Source: Agrypnia vestita
Taxonomy: Eukaryota; Arthropoda; Insecta; Trichoptera; Phryganeidae
DNA: 64,000 bases
Direction of reading: 5' to 3'
NCBI GenBank assembly: GCA_016648135.1
Contig: JADDOH010004249.1
Location: forward strand, 1-64,000
A program made the translations under genes and the position numbers. Position 1 is the first letter of the stretch. Each line of letters starts with the position of its first letter. The notes under the pieces are model-generated. The model saw nothing but the letters and a program-made list of their open reading frames with translations, made no database searches and was not told where the DNA came from. This document shows, in pieces, positions 20,906 through 32,149 of the stretch.

Positions 20906-21965
20906 CGAATCTGCCGGTAGTGGGCCGTGCCCTCCTCAGTCTCTTCCAAAGGGACGAGTTTATTCAACAAGCCATCGAGAGTTAAGACGTGATCTGACGT
21001 TGCAGTCCCTCCAATAATAATCCCTGAGAGGTGGCGCGCCGAACCCTTCCCCGTGCCCGCCACTCGCTGCATCACCTTCCATGGGTCGGCATTCTCGATC
21101 TCGGAAACCCACCTACTCCACGAGTCTCTCTTGGCCTCACGTATAGCCCGTGAGTACGCGGCACGGAGCTCACTTAGGAGGGTCTGTTGCCCCACAGAGT
21201 CGACTAAACCTTGCCTGACTACGACGCACCTCCTGTATGCGCGTCTATAGGCCCTGCGAAGTGAGATGAGTGACTCATTCGACCAAGTTGTTTTGGCAGC
21301 TTTTAATGGCGTGGTGCGCCCGAAAGCTAAGTCCGCCGCTCTAACAATCGCTCGATTTAACTTGTCGCCCACCAGGTGTGGTTCTCTGGATCCATACTCA
21401 TAGATATCAAGCAATTCATCTTGCAAAATCTCCCTGAACCTTTCCCAGTCCGCGTGTTTAGTTCTGAAGTTCCAAGAGGCGCGCGGAGCTAAACAAATTT
21501 CTTTACCGAGACCAAAGGTGACAAGCCGGTGATCACTGTCAATGATACCGACATGCACCTTCCACTCTCTATAACATATTACTTGTGCAGAGGGTGAGGT
21601 CAATGCAACTCTCTCCAGCCTGACCCGAAAAAGTGGGTGGTTGATCATCGCAGTTGAGAATGTTCAGGCCGGAGCCTGAAATAAATTCCTCAACCGCCAG
21701 TCGTCTAGTGTGGCCTGAAGGACCCGGTTCCCGATCGTACCACAGGGGAAGCGTGCGTTGAAATCCCAACCCACTACAACATGACGGCTTCGAAGATTCT
21801 CCAAAACACGGGACAGTCCCAGTATATGGGGTCCCACCGGGTCCCCGTCCTTGAAATACACTGAGATAAAGATTATCTCAGTCCCTCCCAGTTCCCAGCA
21901 TAAAGGAGGTGCAAACCCGAAACTGGTCAGAGAGATGTTTGTATTGAGAGATTGTACTGAAGTCA
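20906..21965 (-). pseudogene. R1-clade LINE fragment: endonuclease and linker
   Basis: From 21965 downward, the minus strand encodes most of an R1-type endonuclease over shifting frames. It reads NTNISLTSFGFAPPLCWELG, VYFKDGDPVGPHI, VVVGWDFNARFPCG, then PTFSGQAGESCIDLTL and IIDSDHRLVTFGL. These match the (G)DFNAR, PTF...S.IDLT and SDH blocks of the family. The endonuclease/RT linker follows (SWNFRTKHADWERFRE, then WSNESLISLRRAYRRA), ending near 20906. The linker frame is open for about 250 codons, but at least one frameshift breaks the endonuclease (around 21650-21770). The fingers and palm of the reverse transcriptase are absent. Confidence 0.8.
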
Positions 21966-21999
21966 GCTACGGTATTGCAAGTAAATACTTAACTACTTA

Positions 22000-23600
22000 A
22001 ATGGCACAATACCCCAGAAAACAACACACATGATATTCTGAACGGCCTGAAAATCTGAGAACATTTTTAATAAAAATATGTATTTATATATAGGTACATA
22101 AAAAAATATTTAAAAAATATTCTTCAATGCCGCAGCTGATTTACAGATAATACAATTGTTAGTAGAATATCAGAAAAACATATTTATGAAGAAATAAACA
22201 GAATTGAAATTAAGGGGTTATATACAGTCAGGAGGCCCAAAAAAAGCGATTTTTCAAGAATTTTTTCTGAGAAGACTTATAAATTTATTAATGTGAAAAT
22301 TTATACACATATTATGGTTACTTTTAACTGTATTTTAACATTTTTGTATTTGTAAAATAATAATTTTGAAAGCTGCTATAGCTGATCTCCAGGAGCTCCT
22401 CTCAAAAAAGGCGTCTTGCGGTGACATCGAAATCTCTTAACTGGATCATCTAAAATGAAAAACCAAATGTATTAAACCAAATGTAGACTAACGCTCTTCA
22501 GGCTTTTACAACAGATAGGTAATTGTGCAATGGCGGTATATACAGTTAGGAAAGAGATAACGATAACGTGTAAGCATATTAATGGCACGACAAGTAAATA
22601 ATATACTCAAATATAGATACAATATATTAACTATGTAATCACTACAAACCTGTCCGACGTTAGCGTAGTTTCAACAGGACGGGTAACGTGTATACGATTG
22701 GCTATTCTAGCTCAGATTTCGCCGGGTTTGGTAGTAATAACCACAAAACATAATTGGAACAAGTGTATCTAGATAAGAATATTGTAAATAAAATAATATG
22801 AATTTGCGGCCCATATACACATGAAATAAAAGGATAAAGCGTATGGGGATCTTATAGATGGATGGATAAATGAAACAAATATATATAGGAGTAAATGCAA
22901 GTAAAAAGCAAGCATATAAGTACCAAAAACATAGGAGAACATAGTGTGATAGAAATTCGAAGACGGGAGGAACAATAATGTGAAGTGGAACGGATATAGC
23001 AAGAGCATGTAATAATGATAAACGTACAAATACAGACAACTACTTGAGACCGATTCGACAGATACTAGCAATCTTTCAACACACCTCTAAGAACATGGTG
23101 AGCGGTATATAGTTATCAGCGGAGGCGTCCAGTGCCTTGGCAATAAATGAGCACTGAATTAATCCGACGCCTTGCCTGCGGCACTGGAGGTTTATTTACT
23201 TATTTGTTTTATTTGTTTTCATTTATTGGGTTTCTTACAGCCATATAATTAATCAATCTTTGAAGAAAAGACAATAATTGATGCACAGAGTTTTGGGCCA
23301 ATTACGCGAAAACACATACATACAATCGATAAAAGAATAATAAAAACATGTCCAATAGTGGGTTGTGTGAGTGTGTATCTGTGTGTTTATTTATTTGTTT
23401 ATTTATTTTGTTTTGGGAAAAAATTAAAAGCAAAACGATCTTAAAAATCTTCCACTGAATTTAAAAATTTAATTTAACTTACATTAATAGTTTATTGTGT
23501 TATAGCGAATAGTACTCTTCCAGTATTATATTGTTCGAGAATATTCACTGTCTATGTAACATAGTTACTTTGTGGATCAATCTTACTGCCAATAAAAATA
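22000..23600. other. AT-rich sequence, nothing firm
   Basis: The overlapping minus-strand frames at 22707-23071 translate to hydrophobic, Tyr/Phe/Leu-rich peptides. They lack family motifs, and their composition reflects AT-rich DNA. Near 22207 and 22538 two copies of (T)ATATACAGT(C/T)AGGA lie 330 bp apart and may mark an element end. Confidence 0.4.
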
Positions 23601-24459
23601 ATAATAAATGGTTACAAATTATGTTTAAATTCCGCAACGGAGGGAGCTAATACGTCCCTGTGCGCGGAGAGTCGCGGCCAAAAGACAGGATTCATTGGAT
23701 GATTCACGAGAAAAGATCGCCCAAAATTAATTTAAAATTAGGTATAGTACCTTTGGATGATTGTTATATCTAGGTATGCAGTGTGCACGTGGTGAATATA
23801 TGGAAATTGATCCCATGATATAGCGGCCAAGAAACGTTAAATTTCCGATAAAGACGAGTGAAAATACGGGAGAACGGGACATGATAATGGTAGATAATGA
23901 AGAAACATCAACTATGATTAGGGGAGTACCCGATAGATTGTGGTTACGGTTGATCAAACGACAATATGGACTGAACTTAGAAATTAAATATTAAAAATTA
24001 ATTATCGCGCTTGTGAAGCGAGTTCAAACCGTCTGAAGCCACCAAGTCCGTCCCAAAACGGGCACAGGGATGGAGATAGAGACGGCAACAGGAGGTGGGA
24101 TCAACTGACATATCCGAGTGGAGATATGGTTTTTTTTTGCCAAATTGAATCTTAGGAACAAAGAATTTGGTTTCAAGAGAAGTAGAATATTGAAAATCCT
24201 GGAAACACACGACTTAGGACCTTTTCCCGCTAGGGGGGTTTTAAAATGTCAAGACACAGCAGAAATCAGGCAGTTGGGTGTGAACGTCTACGGGAGTGCG
24301 AAATCTGCGTCGGTTGTTTTTTTTGAGTGATAATTACCGTGAGTGATAATTACCGTCGACTTAGAGTGTCTCAGTGGGTGAAAATTATAGTTTAACTTCA
24401 AGTGAAAGTGGTATACGGGTAAATATACTCTTCGACATTGCTCACGATAAAAGAAAAGG

Positions 24460-25100
24460 GGGGTACGGGTTTGATTTTATTTTATAAAGGGTAATTAATT
24501 TGGCATATTAGAACTTCGGAAATTACTGCGCTTTATTAAGTTGATTAGTCCGGCATATATAGAACTGATATTTGCAGATCTCCGGAAACTAGCTGTGCGT
24601 TATAAAGATACCTATTTTATGCTAAACACGCGGGAAATTGTTAATAAATCTTGTAAAAATACCTATCTTATGCTAAATACGCGAGGTCCTGTTAAAAGAG
24701 TTTTAACTCAGAGTGCGGGTTTGATTTTATTTTATAAAGGTAATTAATCTGGCATATCGGAACTTCGGAAATCACTATGTTCTATAAAGTTAATTATTTT
24801 TGTCGTCTTACTAGGTTCACAGAATAATATTCGCAGAATTTCAGGAAACGGTAGAGTTCAAATTTAGTTAAATTTTCGTTTTACTAAGTATAGTATTGGC
24901 GGATCTCTGGAAACTAGCTGTGCGTTATAAAGATACCTATTTTATGCTAAACACGCGGGAAGTTGTTAAAAGATAAGGGAGTTGTTACTAACAGATTCGA
25001 TTTTAAATAAGTCTTATAAAATACCTATCTTTGCTAAATACGCGAGGTCTCATTTTAATTTTTACATTTGTAAGGCATATAATATTTCGTTATATGAAAT
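24460..25100. repeat. Degenerate tandem duplications (~250 bp)
   Basis: The block GCGGGTTTGATTTTATTTTA then TAAAGG-TAATTAAT occurs near 24468 and again at 24715. The block GAAACTAGCTGTGCGTTATA then AAGATACCTATTTTATGC occurs near 24588 and 24910. Together they show duplication of units about 250-330 bp long. The small frame at 24541-24747 is repeat sequence. Confidence 0.7.
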
Positions 25101-26760
25101 GTTTCGATTAGACCGGGTTTATTTTAGTTATCGAAAGAATATTTAGTTTATTTTAATATTTTTTTGTTTGTTTATGTTTTATAGTAAGAGCCCGTTAAAA
25201 TTATAGCGAATAAATTCTGGGATTAAAAATAGGTCTAGTGAAAAATATATAGCTGATCTCGCGGGGTATCAGGTTCAGCCATAATAATCTAGATTTTCAT
25301 TTCGTTTAAAAGTATATAGAGTAATTCCGTGAGAATCGGGGTTTATTTACAATTTCACAGATGTATAAATTCCATTACTCTAGAAAATTATATAAAATAA
25401 TCTCGTGAGAATCGGGGTTTATTTACAATTTCACAGATGCATAAATTCCATTATTCTAGAAAATTATGTAAAATAATCTCGTGAGAATCGGGACTTATTT
25501 ACAATTTTACAGACGTATGAAATTTCATTATTCTAAAAAATTATATAAAATAATCTCGTGGGGGTCGGGGTTTATTTACGGTTTTACAGAAGTACAAGTT
25601 TCACTATTTTATAAAGTATATAAAATTGCTTCCGTTCGGCCCGGGTTATCTTATATTGTATAGGAAAACATAGGTCCCGCGCTATTAAAACATATAAAAA
25701 CGTTTCATGTGGCCGGGATTATTACGCGCGTTGGGGAAAGCCTATAAGGTAAAAATATGTTTAATTTGATTCGGGTATTTTATATTTTATGAAAGATATT
25801 TGCCTCGCGGACTTAAACTATGAAAAATGTTTCAATTAGTTCTGGTTATACTTTAGGAGTGATGTAAACTTCGCGGTTGTATAATTTGGGGTACTTCGTA
25901 TTGTACGAAAACGTAAATCTCGCGTATAAAAACGCGTATAAAAAAAACGTATATCATGTATTCAAACATATAAAAACTTCTAGTACATTGTTTCGATAGA
26001 CCGGGGTTGTATTATACTTATAAAGATGTTATAGGGCCTCGTTATATTGAAAATATATAAAAACCGCCTGGGGCCGGGTCTTCTTATTTATAAACTATAT
26101 AAGATTTCGTTACATTTAGTTATATAAAATGCTATCGTTCGGGAATTCGCGTTTCATTTTAAGCATATATAAATATAGGGTCCCGTTTTTAAACAATGTT
26201 AGTGTTTCGTTTAGAATTCGCGCCTTCATTTAATAAATATGAAACATGTAGATTTCAATTAGAACTATTTTAAAATGTTTCGTTTAGAAATTCGCGTCTT
26301 GTATTATAAATGTGAAAATTATAGTATTCGTTTTGAGCTAAAACGTGTGAACATAGAAACACTACAGCTTTGACCGCTATTTTGTTTACTATGCCTAGGA
26401 CATTCTTGCGGTGTATTAGGCTTGATGGTAAAATTTAAACTCTTACTCTGTTTAAAATATACGTAGTGTCTCCGCCTAGATTGGCTTCACGATATACTTT
26501 ATGAAATTTGTAAGTTCCGCTGTCCTAAAATTATATAAAATTACCTTCGTTTAGATCGGGTTATATCATATTCCTCGTGGAACGCGTAAACCTCGTTGTC
26601 CTGAAACTAAATAAGGATGTTTCATCTAGACCGGGTTCATTTTACATTTTAGGAAGAATATAAGTCCCGCGTCTTCCACTACATAAAATGGATTTGGTAA
26701 GATTGGGGTTGTTTATACTTGTAGAAATTACAGAATCCCGTTATTCCTAAAATATATTAA
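25100..26760. repeat. ~75-bp-period satellite array
   Basis: A motif close to GACCGGGTTTATTTTA recurs with a spacing of about 73-76 bp. Clear positions are near 25337, 25412, 25487, 25561, 25637 and 25710, then, more diverged, near 26000, 26073, 26140, 26215 and 26285, and again near 26545, 26620 and 26695. The best units (25320-25640) share CTCGTGAGAATCGGGGTTTA and TTTACAATTTCACAGA. About twenty units in all, progressively degenerate on both sides. Confidence 0.8.
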
Positions 26761-26860
26761 AATGATAAATTATATTAAGATGATTTAAACTATATTAAAA
26801 TTTGCCGGAGAGTGGATATCAAATATTCGAGATGATAATAAAATTATTTTTTATTTTTTT

Positions 26861-27300
26861 TTATTTATTTGTTTACGCCCATTAGGCTTTTACATAAAGA
26901 GTATAAAATAAATTTCAAAAGCACATACATTAAAAGTTTCAGGAATAGCACCAAATCATGAGTATAAAAATTAAAAATGTAGAGTAGGTAACGAGCAGCA
27001 ATGCGTATAGGCTTTTACATGAAAAAAATATATCATAAAATTAAAAGAACATACATTAAACAATATAAATTACAAGTAGCAAATTATTAAAAGTACCGGA
27101 ATAGCACCAAAACATGAGTACAGAAATTAAAAATATAAAGTACAAAGCGGCAATGTGTACGAAAAATATATATTACCCACCATTACATATTAACAGCTGA
27201 AGTCAGTAACGAAGCAGTATTGCCTCTTTAAGTGTAAACTTTACTTTCTCCAGACTGTCGACGAAGATGTCAATCATGCAACCATATTCATTACATTATA
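26861..27300 (-). pseudogene. LINE 3' end, minus strand, 5'-truncated
   Basis: The minus strand begins near 27290 with the last codons of a reverse transcriptase (MIDIFVDSLEKVKFTLKE then AILLRY and stop). A 3'UTR follows, containing an internal duplication of about 120 bp (26881-27000 and 27001-27125, each with GCTTTTACAT and AATAGCACCAAA.CATGAGTA). It ends in the stem-loop TGTAAAAGCCTAATGGGCGT and an AAATAAATAAA tail at 26861-26880. The same 3'UTR recurs at 59480-59750. Confidence 0.75.
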
Positions 27301-27526
27301 TTAAGAATAATATAATTTTATTATCAATGCACAAACTTGGCAATGAACTACCTACATATGTCGACATTTTAAATCTATCTCTCTCAAAATTTAAAAAATC
27401 ATTATATGATCATTTCTTTTCAAAATATTAAATTTTTATATAATGTCTTAAATTTTTATATATATATAGCTGGCTATTCAAATTTAATATTGCTATATTA
27501 TCGGTGAGTAAAAATTTCTGAGATCA

Positions 27527-27980
27527 CTACTTTACACTTTTTTTGCATATATACTTTTTACATATATGTCTAACCTCATTATGTTTAAACTATGTATATA
27601 TATACTTTTTTACATTTATACCCTTTATTTTTCTTTTACATTTAATCGTTTGTTGTATTTTAATTATGTATAAACCTGCTACTTTACACTTTTTGCATAT
27701 ATACTTTTTTTTACATATATTTCTAACCTCATTATGTTTAAACTATGTATATATATACCTTTTTACATTTATACCCTTTATTTTTCTTTTACATTTAATC
27801 GTTTGTTGTATTTTAATTATGTATAAACCTGCTACTTTACACCTTTTTGCATATATACTTTTTTACATACATGTCTAACCTCATTATTTTTAAACTATGT
27901 ATATATACCTTTTTACATTTATACCCTTTATTTTTCTTTTACATTTAATCGTTTGTTGTATTTTAATTATGTATAGACCT
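27527..27980 (+). repeat. ~152-bp tandem repeat, three copies
   Basis: Successive units start at 27527, 27679 and 27832 and differ by only a few bases and small changes in T or TA runs. The 111-codon frame at 27543-27878 repeats its own peptide and is not a gene. Confidence 0.95.
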
Positions 27981-28009
27981 GTTGTAAAAGGCTATTAAGC
28001 CGTGTAATT

Positions 28010-28024
28010 AATTAATAATAATAA

Positions 28025-28102
<78 letters not shown>

Positions 28103-28110
28103 GAATAAAA
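28010..28110 (+). repeat. (TAA)n microsatellite, LINE tail
   Basis: About thirty AAT/TAA triplets with two interruptions, directly after the LINE stem-loop. Confidence 0.95.
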
Positions 28111-29155
28111 CTAAATCGGCGGACCCTAAAAGTAATATGTATTGACCTTATAAAGATGTAGACTAGTGGGGTTTTATTATAGAAGCAATCAATTCTTTAA
28201 CAACAACAAGTGGACAAGTGGTTGCTTCATGGGTTTGTTAAAACTTATAAATGGATGGAATCCTAGATTCAAAGCTTAATCCCGGTATTTCGGATAAATA
28301 TAAGAATATGTAACATCGGAAAATAACGGGTAACGGGTTTTATGAAAAATATCGGTGCGTATAATCATTAGAGTATGATCATTAGAATTGGAGTCTAGTC
28401 TCGATGACCCGGGAAGTACGGATACGTAAGACGGAAATAAGGACTATGTTGCAGTATTATTAAGATATATACATACTTACAATTGTCGAGCTAGAGTCTA
28501 ATTCCGGTATCTCGAGGAATATAAATTCAAGGAAAAGAAAATAATGTCTAGTTTCGGTTTGATTAAGGTATATACACCGTATAGTTGCCGAGGCTGGATA
28601 CTAAGCCCCAGCTACGGAAACTTATAAGCGCGTAATGGCAGGATCAAAGGTTAGGTCGCGAACTATAATTAATTAGGGGCCTGTGAATCGTATGCGCGTG
28701 CAAGGCAAGTGTCCGCAATCCTTAGGTATAAAGTGAGGTACATAAAGTGAAACTACGATGCACTGGAATGGATATAATCGGCGGCAGATGGGTAAGTCAT
28801 GTCATCCTCTTTCCGTTTTGAGATTATAACGATATATAAAGGTGGCGCACGATTAAGAAGAATGGTCTCGGGTTCGACACCCCAGACAGAGACGGAAGAA
28901 GCGCCGACAGTGAAAGCTAACCCTTGTACCGTAAACTTTACATATGTTTTCCCACAGGTGTTCTTTGCATGTTGGATCCGTACTGACCATAATAGGGGCG
29001 AATTCATTCGCCAAATAACCCTTCTCTGCATGTGTGTGAACTTCCAGGGATCGCGCGGCCCGTGTGCTCGACGCCGAACTTAATTATTCATTTCTATTTA
29101 TTTATTTAATTGATGATTCATTAATACATTAGGTATTTATTTGTCTATTCATATG
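28111..29155. other. No gene recognised; possible tRNA-like SINE at 28830-28890
   Basis: The plus strand around 28840-28890 contains GGTGGCGCACGATTAAGAAG, then GGTCTCGGGTTCGACACCCC, which resembles the A and B boxes of a pol III promoter in a tRNA-derived SINE. Open frames of 92-94 codons lie on both strands here (28753-29031 minus, 28799-29083 plus) with no family features. Confidence 0.35.
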
Positions 29156-29158
29156 CCG

Positions 29159-29870
29159 CGTCCCAGTTATATATAGTCAGGCGGCGTTTCGATAGCATCA
29201 TCATCACTAGCAGTGTCCCAGTTATATATAGTCAGCGGGCGTTTCGATAGCATCATCATCATCATCATCATCATTAGCGGTGTTCCAGTCATATATAGTC
29301 AGGAGGCGTTCTGATAGTATCATCATCATCACTAGCGGTGTTCCAGATATATATCGTCGGGAGGCGTTGCGATAGTATCATCATCATCATCGTCATCACT
29401 AGCGGCGGTTCAGCTTTATATCGTCAGGAGGCGTTTCGATAGTATCATCAACATCATCATCATTAGCAGTGTCCCAGTTATATATTGTCAGGAGACGTTT
29501 CAATAGCATCATCATCATCACCATCATTAGCAGCGTCCCAGTTGTATGTAGTCAGGAGGCGTTTCGATAGTATCATCATCAACATCATCATTAGCAGTGT
29601 CCCAGTTATATATCGTCAGGAGACGTTCCAATAGTATCATCATCATCATCATCATTAGCGGTGTCCCAGTCATATATAGTCAGGAGGCGTTCCGATAGTA
29701 TCATCATCATCATTAGCGGTGTCTCCGATATATATATCGTCAGGAAACGTTACGATAGTATCATCATCATCATCATCATCACTAGCGGCGGTTCAGCTAA
29801 ATATCATCAGGTGACGTTTCGATAGTGACAACATCATCTTCATCAGTGATGGCAGGGTTCCAGTTACACA
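29159..29870. repeat. ATC-rich minisatellite, about 11 units
   Basis: Each unit combines TCCCAGTTATATATAGTCAG, GAGGCGTTTCGATAGTATC, a variable (ATC)n run and TTAGCGGTG. Unit starts are near 29159, 29215, 29283, 29341, 29406, 29471, 29536, 29600, 29661, 29720 and 29787. The period varies from about 56 to 68 bp, mostly from changes in the number of ATC triplets. Confidence 0.9.
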
Positions 29871-31300
29871 TCAGTCGGAGATAATTAGGCAGATCCCATC
29901 ATCATCGATGGCAGGATTCTAGCTGTACACCATTTGGAGAAAATACACCGACATCCCTGGCCAGGGGCTAGGCATATCCCTACTGTCCAGATCCACCTTT
30001 CCATCTACTAATACGAGGGGTCATGGCCTCGTGAAACCACATGGCAACCAACCATTACAAGTATTTATTTATGTATTGTATATGTATGTATATGTATGTA
30101 TATTATATTTTATTAGTATGTATCTATTCGTACGTAGTGTATGAGGGGGCTCTTCACGGGTGGCACAACACCCGTGCGGATGTCTTCCCTCGTCTGGAAT
30201 GGATTGAACGTATTGATGCATATCAGATTATAATAAGTACTACCTGGGAGGGTGGTTGCAGTCACTGTAGTGTCGCGAATGGCCAATGGGCTGCAGTTGC
30301 TCACAGGCGAGGGTTGGGGAGCCTAGGAAACTCCCCTTCCCCACTCGCATATTTTTGACTTGACAGGTGGCCCGGGACCATCTTTACAGTAGCTTCAGTA
30401 TATATACCGTAGTTTAACTTAGTTTAACCTGGAGGAGTTGGAATTCGGGGGGCAAACTGGCTCTGAGCCCGGACGCCAGACACTGACGCGAGGGATGGTG
30501 CGGTACTTTGCACAGAAGAGGCCCAACATGAAAAGGCGCATCCAGGCTCAGGTCAACGTATCCGGAACTCGTGTCGGGAGAAGGAAGATGGGATCAGTCA
30601 CCGATGAGCCTTTGGGTATGGAGGGGCCGAATTTAAAGCAACCACATTTTCCGCGTACAAATACATTTACACATACCTTCTACAAACCCCTTATCCATTA
30701 GAACCCAACGTACCACTAGAATGAGACATAGGGCCAGATACAGGTGACGGAACTTAGGCCGGCTAGTAAATAAACGTAACAATGTAATTGATATAAAGAT
30801 AATGCAGAGTAAATATAAAAGATCGTAAGGAATAAGCACAGCGAGATAACGGCGGAAGATAAAATTATTAATCAGCGAGGGCGTCGAAGACGGAATCATC
30901 CATAGGAGCGGCTACGAAGGACTCGAGGGCTTTCAGGGGATCTATGTACTCTATATGTGCATGCGCATGTGATAAAGGCACGTCACTAACCTTTCCAGTG
31001 GATGGCGGTCGATCCCATACAGGTAGGACAATGGGGGATCGAGCGGAGAGGGCATGGAAGCAGAGGATCGCGCACTCTGGAAGCGCAGCTACACCAGATG
31101 CAGTGGTTCCAGTCCGTAGGAATGATAGGTAAATAATATAGGGCCACGGAACATAGTATGTTAGCAATTGCACCGTAGGGCTTAATTGACGTGCTAGGTA
31201 GTTTTGTTTGCGTTTCCATGAACATTCACGAACTTCATACCCCAGTATTTAATTTAAGTTTAGCTTGCGTCAGGGTTACCACAAAACAAATTCATCCCCT
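29871..31300. other. Less AT-rich segment with unassigned open frames
   Basis: This segment is clearly less AT-rich than its flanks and has several open frames: plus 30041-30358 and 30438-30701, minus 30633-30899 and 30868-31173. The peptides carry no domain I can name. The plus frame at 30438-30701 is basic and polar; the minus frame at 30868-31173 ends in an acidic stretch. It could be the remains of an unrecognised transposable element. I do not call a gene. Confidence 0.35.
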
Positions 31301-31450
31301 ATAGTTCGAAACAAAAAATTACACAACGTGAACTGGGGAGGTCTTGAATAAAGCGAGGGTGTTTGGAAATACTACGTTAAAAACCGTAGAGCCTTCACCC
31401 GACGTAGATAGATAGCTTGTTTGCCTCTAACAAGGCGTAAACTCAGTTAG

Positions 31451-31627
31451 GAGTAGGATCGAGCTGAAAGGCGAAGAAGAGGAGCCATCACACGTACAAT
31501 GTCCGATTTCGGTAAATATGATAAACCAAATCTCTTTGCCACTTTTACAACCCATTTTAATTGTTCAGAGATTACAGCGGATTTGAATTTCGGAAGAACA
31601 ATTTCAGAACATTCTGATTTAGTCATT
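31451..31627 (-). other. Short unassigned open frame
   Basis: A 58-codon minus-strand frame from an ATG at about 31627 reads MTKSECSEIVLPKFKSAVIS then EQLKWVVKVAKRFGLSYL, ending at TAG/TAA near 31451. Its composition is more protein-like than its neighbours, but I recognise no family. It could be an exon remnant or chance. Confidence 0.2.
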
Positions 31628-31956
31628 AGAGTTTTAAAATTATAATTTTATACGTTAATAAAAAATGTAATTATTTGCCTACATATGTTGTAATGGTGAC
31701 ACGATTGTGATATTCGGAATAATGAGTTAAATGCAAAAAAATACAAATAAACTTTTCGTTTTTGAAAATTCTTTTAGTTACATCACCGATTTCCAAACTG
31801 GGAGGCGTGGACTAGTGCAAAAGAAAGCATGAAAGTTTAAAAGAAATCTAATTTCTATAACTTTACACATATAAATAAAAAATTATACACCTTTTTTATT
31901 CGAAGAACAGTTCTTCTGAAAATTGGTTTTCAATTTTCACTTTATGGCGAAAAAAA

Positions 31957-32145
31957 TTAATTAATTAAAGTCAAATAACTTTGTTTACTAGAAACAGTTT
32001 TGTTTATTAGAAACAAGAACCTACATATGTCGAGAACAATGTTCTTTTCTTAACTGTACAACTCATCCTAAAGAATGAACAGTGTTTTCAAAACATGTAC
32101 ATCTTGTATGTGTTGTTAACAAAGTTATTTGACTTAAATTAATTA
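31957..32145. mobile_element. Small inverted-repeat element (MITE-like)
   Basis: TAATTAATTAAAGTCAAATA then ACTTTGTT at 31957-31984 is matched in reverse complement at 32118-32145 with one mismatch. The 133-bp interior has no coding capacity. No target duplication was confirmed. Confidence 0.5.
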
Positions 32146-32149
32146 CAAA

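Larger units (their letters stand above)
27315..28110 (+). mobile_element. LINE 3' end, plus strand, with tandem 3'UTR
   Basis: The plus strand reads MHKLGNELPTYVDILNLSLS then KFKKSLYDHFFSKY and stop at about 27432, the typical end of a CR1/Jockey-type reverse transcriptase. The 3'UTR contains three copies of a ~152-bp unit beginning CTACTTTACAC at 27527, 27679 and 27832. It ends with the stem-loop TGTAAAAGGCTATTAAGCCG (27984-28003) and a (TAA)n tail to 28110. The 5' part is missing; the element abuts an oppositely oriented LINE end near 27300. Confidence 0.8.

Noticed and set aside
22707..23071. Overlapping hydrophobic minus-strand frames resembling membrane proteins
   Set aside because: The composition (Tyr, Phe, Leu, Ile) follows from AT-rich DNA; two frames overlap equally well and no family motif or splice site is seen.
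27543..27878. A 111-codon frame with hydrophobic repeats
   Set aside because: It is the translation of a 152-bp tandem repeat in a LINE 3'UTR; the peptide repeats with the DNA.
29159..29870. Regularly spaced repeats considered as a CRISPR-like array
   Set aside because: The units are directly tandem with variable ATC runs, have no unique spacers, and lie in insect nuclear DNA.
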